Below the pieces are notes generated by a model that saw nothing but the letters and a program-made list of their open reading frames with translations, ran no database searches and was not told where the DNA came from. DNA of 64,000 bases. Origin: Heterostelium multicystogenum (taxonomy: Eukaryota > Evosea > Eumycetozoa > Acytosteliales > Acytosteliaceae). Location of the stretch: the NCBI GenBank assembly GCA_003667245.1, contig RCNN01000022.1, forward strand, positions 62,001 through 126,000, written 5' to 3'. This document shows, in pieces, positions 61,338 to 64,000 of the stretch. The translations under genes and the position numbers were made by a program. The stretch's first letter is position 1. Every line of letters begins with the position of its first letter.

Positions 61338-63492
61338 TTATGGATTATAAAGTCCAACTCTTAAGGTATCTAAAATATTACGAGCAGCCATCGAATGGTT
61401 ATAGACAATACCATTGAAAGCTTTGGTGGCATCTTTTCCAATGTAATCAAGGATGAAACGATCTCCACCAGGGTGCTTGTGGATAAATGGGGAAATATCA
61501 TAGATAATATTATTAATGATCAACCACTTTTGATTTTCTTTAGAGGTCTTAGTCTTGAATTCCTCCATGTTGTAGCTTGGCAACTCTTTAATTGGAGTTC
61601 CCCAGAATAAGTTTTCCTTTTGCTTTTGGATTTTCTTTTCAGCCATTTGAATCTTTCCTTTAGCAAATAATTCATCCGGGAATCTCTTCAAATTGTATGT
61701 GAGACCAAACAATGAAAGGAAGTAGATCAACCATTTACCTGGGTCATAGGCTGACAAATGGATACCATTACGGTAGTCGTATGGGAATTCGTGGTGGAAG
61801 TTGTGGTAACCTTCACCAAATGTAACAAGAGATGTAATTGGGGGAATCACGTGGAGTACGTTGATCAGTGTATGTTGCTTCACCAATATAGTGAGCCAAT
61901 GAATTGATACAGAAAGTGCACTGCATCATAAATACCTTTGAGGCAATACCTGCAATAAAGAAACCTCCTCTCCAGTCACCCCAGAAGTATCCACAAATGA
62001 GGGTTGGGACACCAAAACCAAGTGTCAAAGCGAGTGGTGCATTAATATTTGTGTTGGAAAGCAAGGATTGGATCGGCTTCCAAATCGGAGACATCTGAAT
62101 CTGGTTCTTCCTCACGCTTGAAAAGCATCCATCCCATATGAGCATGCCAGAATCCTTTCTTTATGTCATATGGATCCTTGTCGGTATCTGTGAAACGGTG
62201 GTGAGCACGATGGTCACGACACCATTCAATAACACTCATTTCGAATGTAGATGTACCCATCAACATTAAAACAAAACGAACTATCCATGAGGCTTTCGTA
62301 TGAACGATGGGAGAAGAGACGATGGTATCCAGCGGTAATACCCATACCTGCAATGTAATAGGCAAGGAATGCAGTAATGTATGTTTTAGCGTTGAATGGG
62401 GTTGTCAACATTCCGTAGATTGAAAGCATTGGAGTACCAAATAAGAAGAGAGTTGTGGTCCAGTATACTCTCTCGTACCATGGCTTTCCATCAAACTTGG
62501 ACTTCTTCTTTGGCTCAGTTGGTTGGGAGCTTGCTGGTGATTCAGAGGTCAAAGATTGAATTTGCTTAGTAACAGTTGGAGATACCTTGGTGATCAAAGA
62601 GGAGAATGATTGCTCAGAGATACCTTGATACTCCTTCTTCAAGAGCTCGTATGCATCTTTCCATTTGTAGGCAGGAATGATACCGTTTGATGCGGTTTGG
62701 ATACGGCTGAGTGTGACACCAATGTTAAAGTCGAGAGTAAGGTACTCCATCAACTTTGGTAATTGAAGGAAGGTTGGTTTGTCACATTCGAATTGGAGGC
62801 AGCTGGCTTTGAGGAAAGTGGACATCCACAAATGGTAGACAAAGAGTGGGATCAAATAGAATTTGAAGAGACCCCAGAGTCCAAGTCCATAGGTCATCAG
62901 TGGGAAGAAGATAGCGGCAAAGACGTAGAGGAGTGAGGCACTGAGGATTGTACGACGTCCCGAGAAGTTGTTGATGTTGAAGTTCGAGTTGATCCATTGG
63001 AATGGTGAGGAGAGCCACCAGAATCTGCCTCTGGCCAACTCTACGACGTAATCACGAACCTGTTCCTTAAGTGGTGTTGCTCTTTTCCTTGAAGTACTCC
63101 AATGGATACATCAATGGGAGCATACAAATAGTACCAAACAATATTATTGATGATACGGTTTTGGAAGTAGAGGTTACGACCGCATGCGTAACCTATCGAG
63201 AAGAGTCCACAACATGCAGTACCCATAAAGAACCAACCTAATGGTAACAAATACCATGGCATCATATAAACCATGATGGCACCCAATGTTACCAATCCTA
63301 TAGATGTAATTAATCTACGAGTTGCTTTAGTAGTATTTTTTTCAAATAACTATTTTTGGATATATATTAGGTAAGTATAAAATTCAAAAAAAATATGTAT
63401 TGCCTCTCACTATCTAATATACTTACATCTTTTGGCAAAGATGAAACCATATCCTTCAATGCCTCTTGAACAGAGACAATTGGAGATGACAT
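61338..63492 (-). CDS. Delta-9 acyl-CoA desaturase with cytochrome b5 and a degenerate second desaturase domain
   Basis: Exons 63492-63427 and 63349-61338. C-terminal half: a delta-9 desaturase with all three His boxes, HRLFSH, EWCRDHRAHHRFTDTDKDP and EGYHNFHHEFPYDYRNG, then a cytochrome b5 domain with heme motif HKHPGGDRFILDYIGKDAT. This is the fused layout of fungal OLE1. The N-terminal half (about 250 residues) has delta-12-type topology and landmarks. However, its box-1 site reads GYACGRNLYF instead of HECGH, box 2 reads KEKSN instead of HRRHH, and box 3 has no His. Five one-base excesses must be removed: 63136-63138, 63069-63070, 62294-62296, 62042-62043 and 61840-61844. ER membrane; makes monounsaturated acyl-CoA. 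Confidence 0.88.
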
Positions 63493-64000
63493 GATTGATT
63501 GACTTGTTTATTATATATCCACTACTATTTTAAAATTGAGTAAATGAATGAAAGTATCTTATCTTAATGTTTGATTTTTAACAACTATTGAAAAAAATGG
63601 GAAATGTCGAAAGGTGTGAACTACTTTAATTGTAATACAATGTTACAACCGTAATGTGGAACAATGTAATAACACAAATTTATTATTATATTATATTATT
63701 ATTATTATATTATTATAAGAAGAATGCAAAAACTGGAGATGTGCGTCGTATGAAATGTTTGATAATAATAATAAATTTAAAATGTTAATTTTTAATATTA
63801 GTATTTTAAAAATAGAGATTATGTGTGAAGGTGAAGAATGAGTGAGAATAGAGGAATAGAAAAAGGATTGTTTGTTTTTATTTGTTGTTGTTGTTGAAGT
63901 GTGTTTTTGGTTCTTTAGAGGTTGTGGTTGTGTTGTAGTTAGTGCTGATTGTTATTTGACAACACAATTGTTTGTTGTTATTGTTGTTGTTTAATAGTTT
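63493..64000. other. Desaturase upstream region
   Basis: AT-rich promoter region with TTA/TAT repeats (63675-63718) and TTG-rich tract at the end. No gene is seen. Confidence 0.5.

Overview
This window is nuclear DNA from a dictyostelid social amoeba. The evidence is: AT-rich spacers; short AT-rich GT-AG introns; poly-Q, poly-N and poly-S tracts in reading frames; a cAMP-receptor-like GPCR; and two ComC-type (EGF plus supersandwich) surface proteins, a family known from Dictyostelium. The species cannot be named from sequence alone. Gene density is moderate, at about 25 protein genes on both strands, separated by AT-rich spacers of up to 3.8 kb with no recognisable genes. I saw no tRNA, rRNA, transposon or CRISPR.

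Layout. 0.8-15.2 kb: a PTAR1-like prenyltransferase-alpha-repeat protein, a two-exon 38-residue microprotein, divergent TRM1 (tRNA m2,2G26 methyltransferase), a 6 kb SWI/SNF ATPase (QLQ-HSA-helicase-bromodomain) and a secreted subtilase. 16-24 kb: a small DMAC1-like membrane protein, a crl-type GPCR, a DUF962 membrane protein, RanBPM (CTLH complex) and a three-repeat Myb protein. 27.5-40.5 kb: CTNNBL1, a small protein whose C-terminus resembles plant SIAMESE-type CDK inhibitors, a multi-membrane-span phosphoethanolamine-transferase-like protein, and a Cys-rich acidic unknown. 40.5-49.2 kb: two tandem ComC-like cell-surface genes sharing a 327-bp block of about 98% identity. 50-63.5 kb: L-asparaginase tail-to-tail with a bacterial-looking ankyrin gene, mitochondrial glutamyl-tRNA synthetase, a membrane PHP-domain protein, an MRG protein with a minisatellite in its first intron, an unknown secreted protein, isopentenyl phosphate kinase, and an unusual fused desaturase.

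The most notable item is the desaturase at 61338-63492. A delta-9 acyl-CoA desaturase with all its His boxes and a C-terminal cytochrome b5 domain is preceded by a second, delta-12-type desaturase domain in which all His boxes appear to be lost, suggesting a pseudo-enzyme fused to an active enzyme. The second is the 161-residue CDK-inhibitor-like protein at 30663-31149.

A caution runs through the annotation. Many otherwise well conserved genes are broken by single-base indels, nearly all in short homopolymers and mostly one base too many. The conserved protein continues on the other side. I read most of these as sequence or assembly errors rather than pseudogenes, and give corrected gene limits with the suspect positions.
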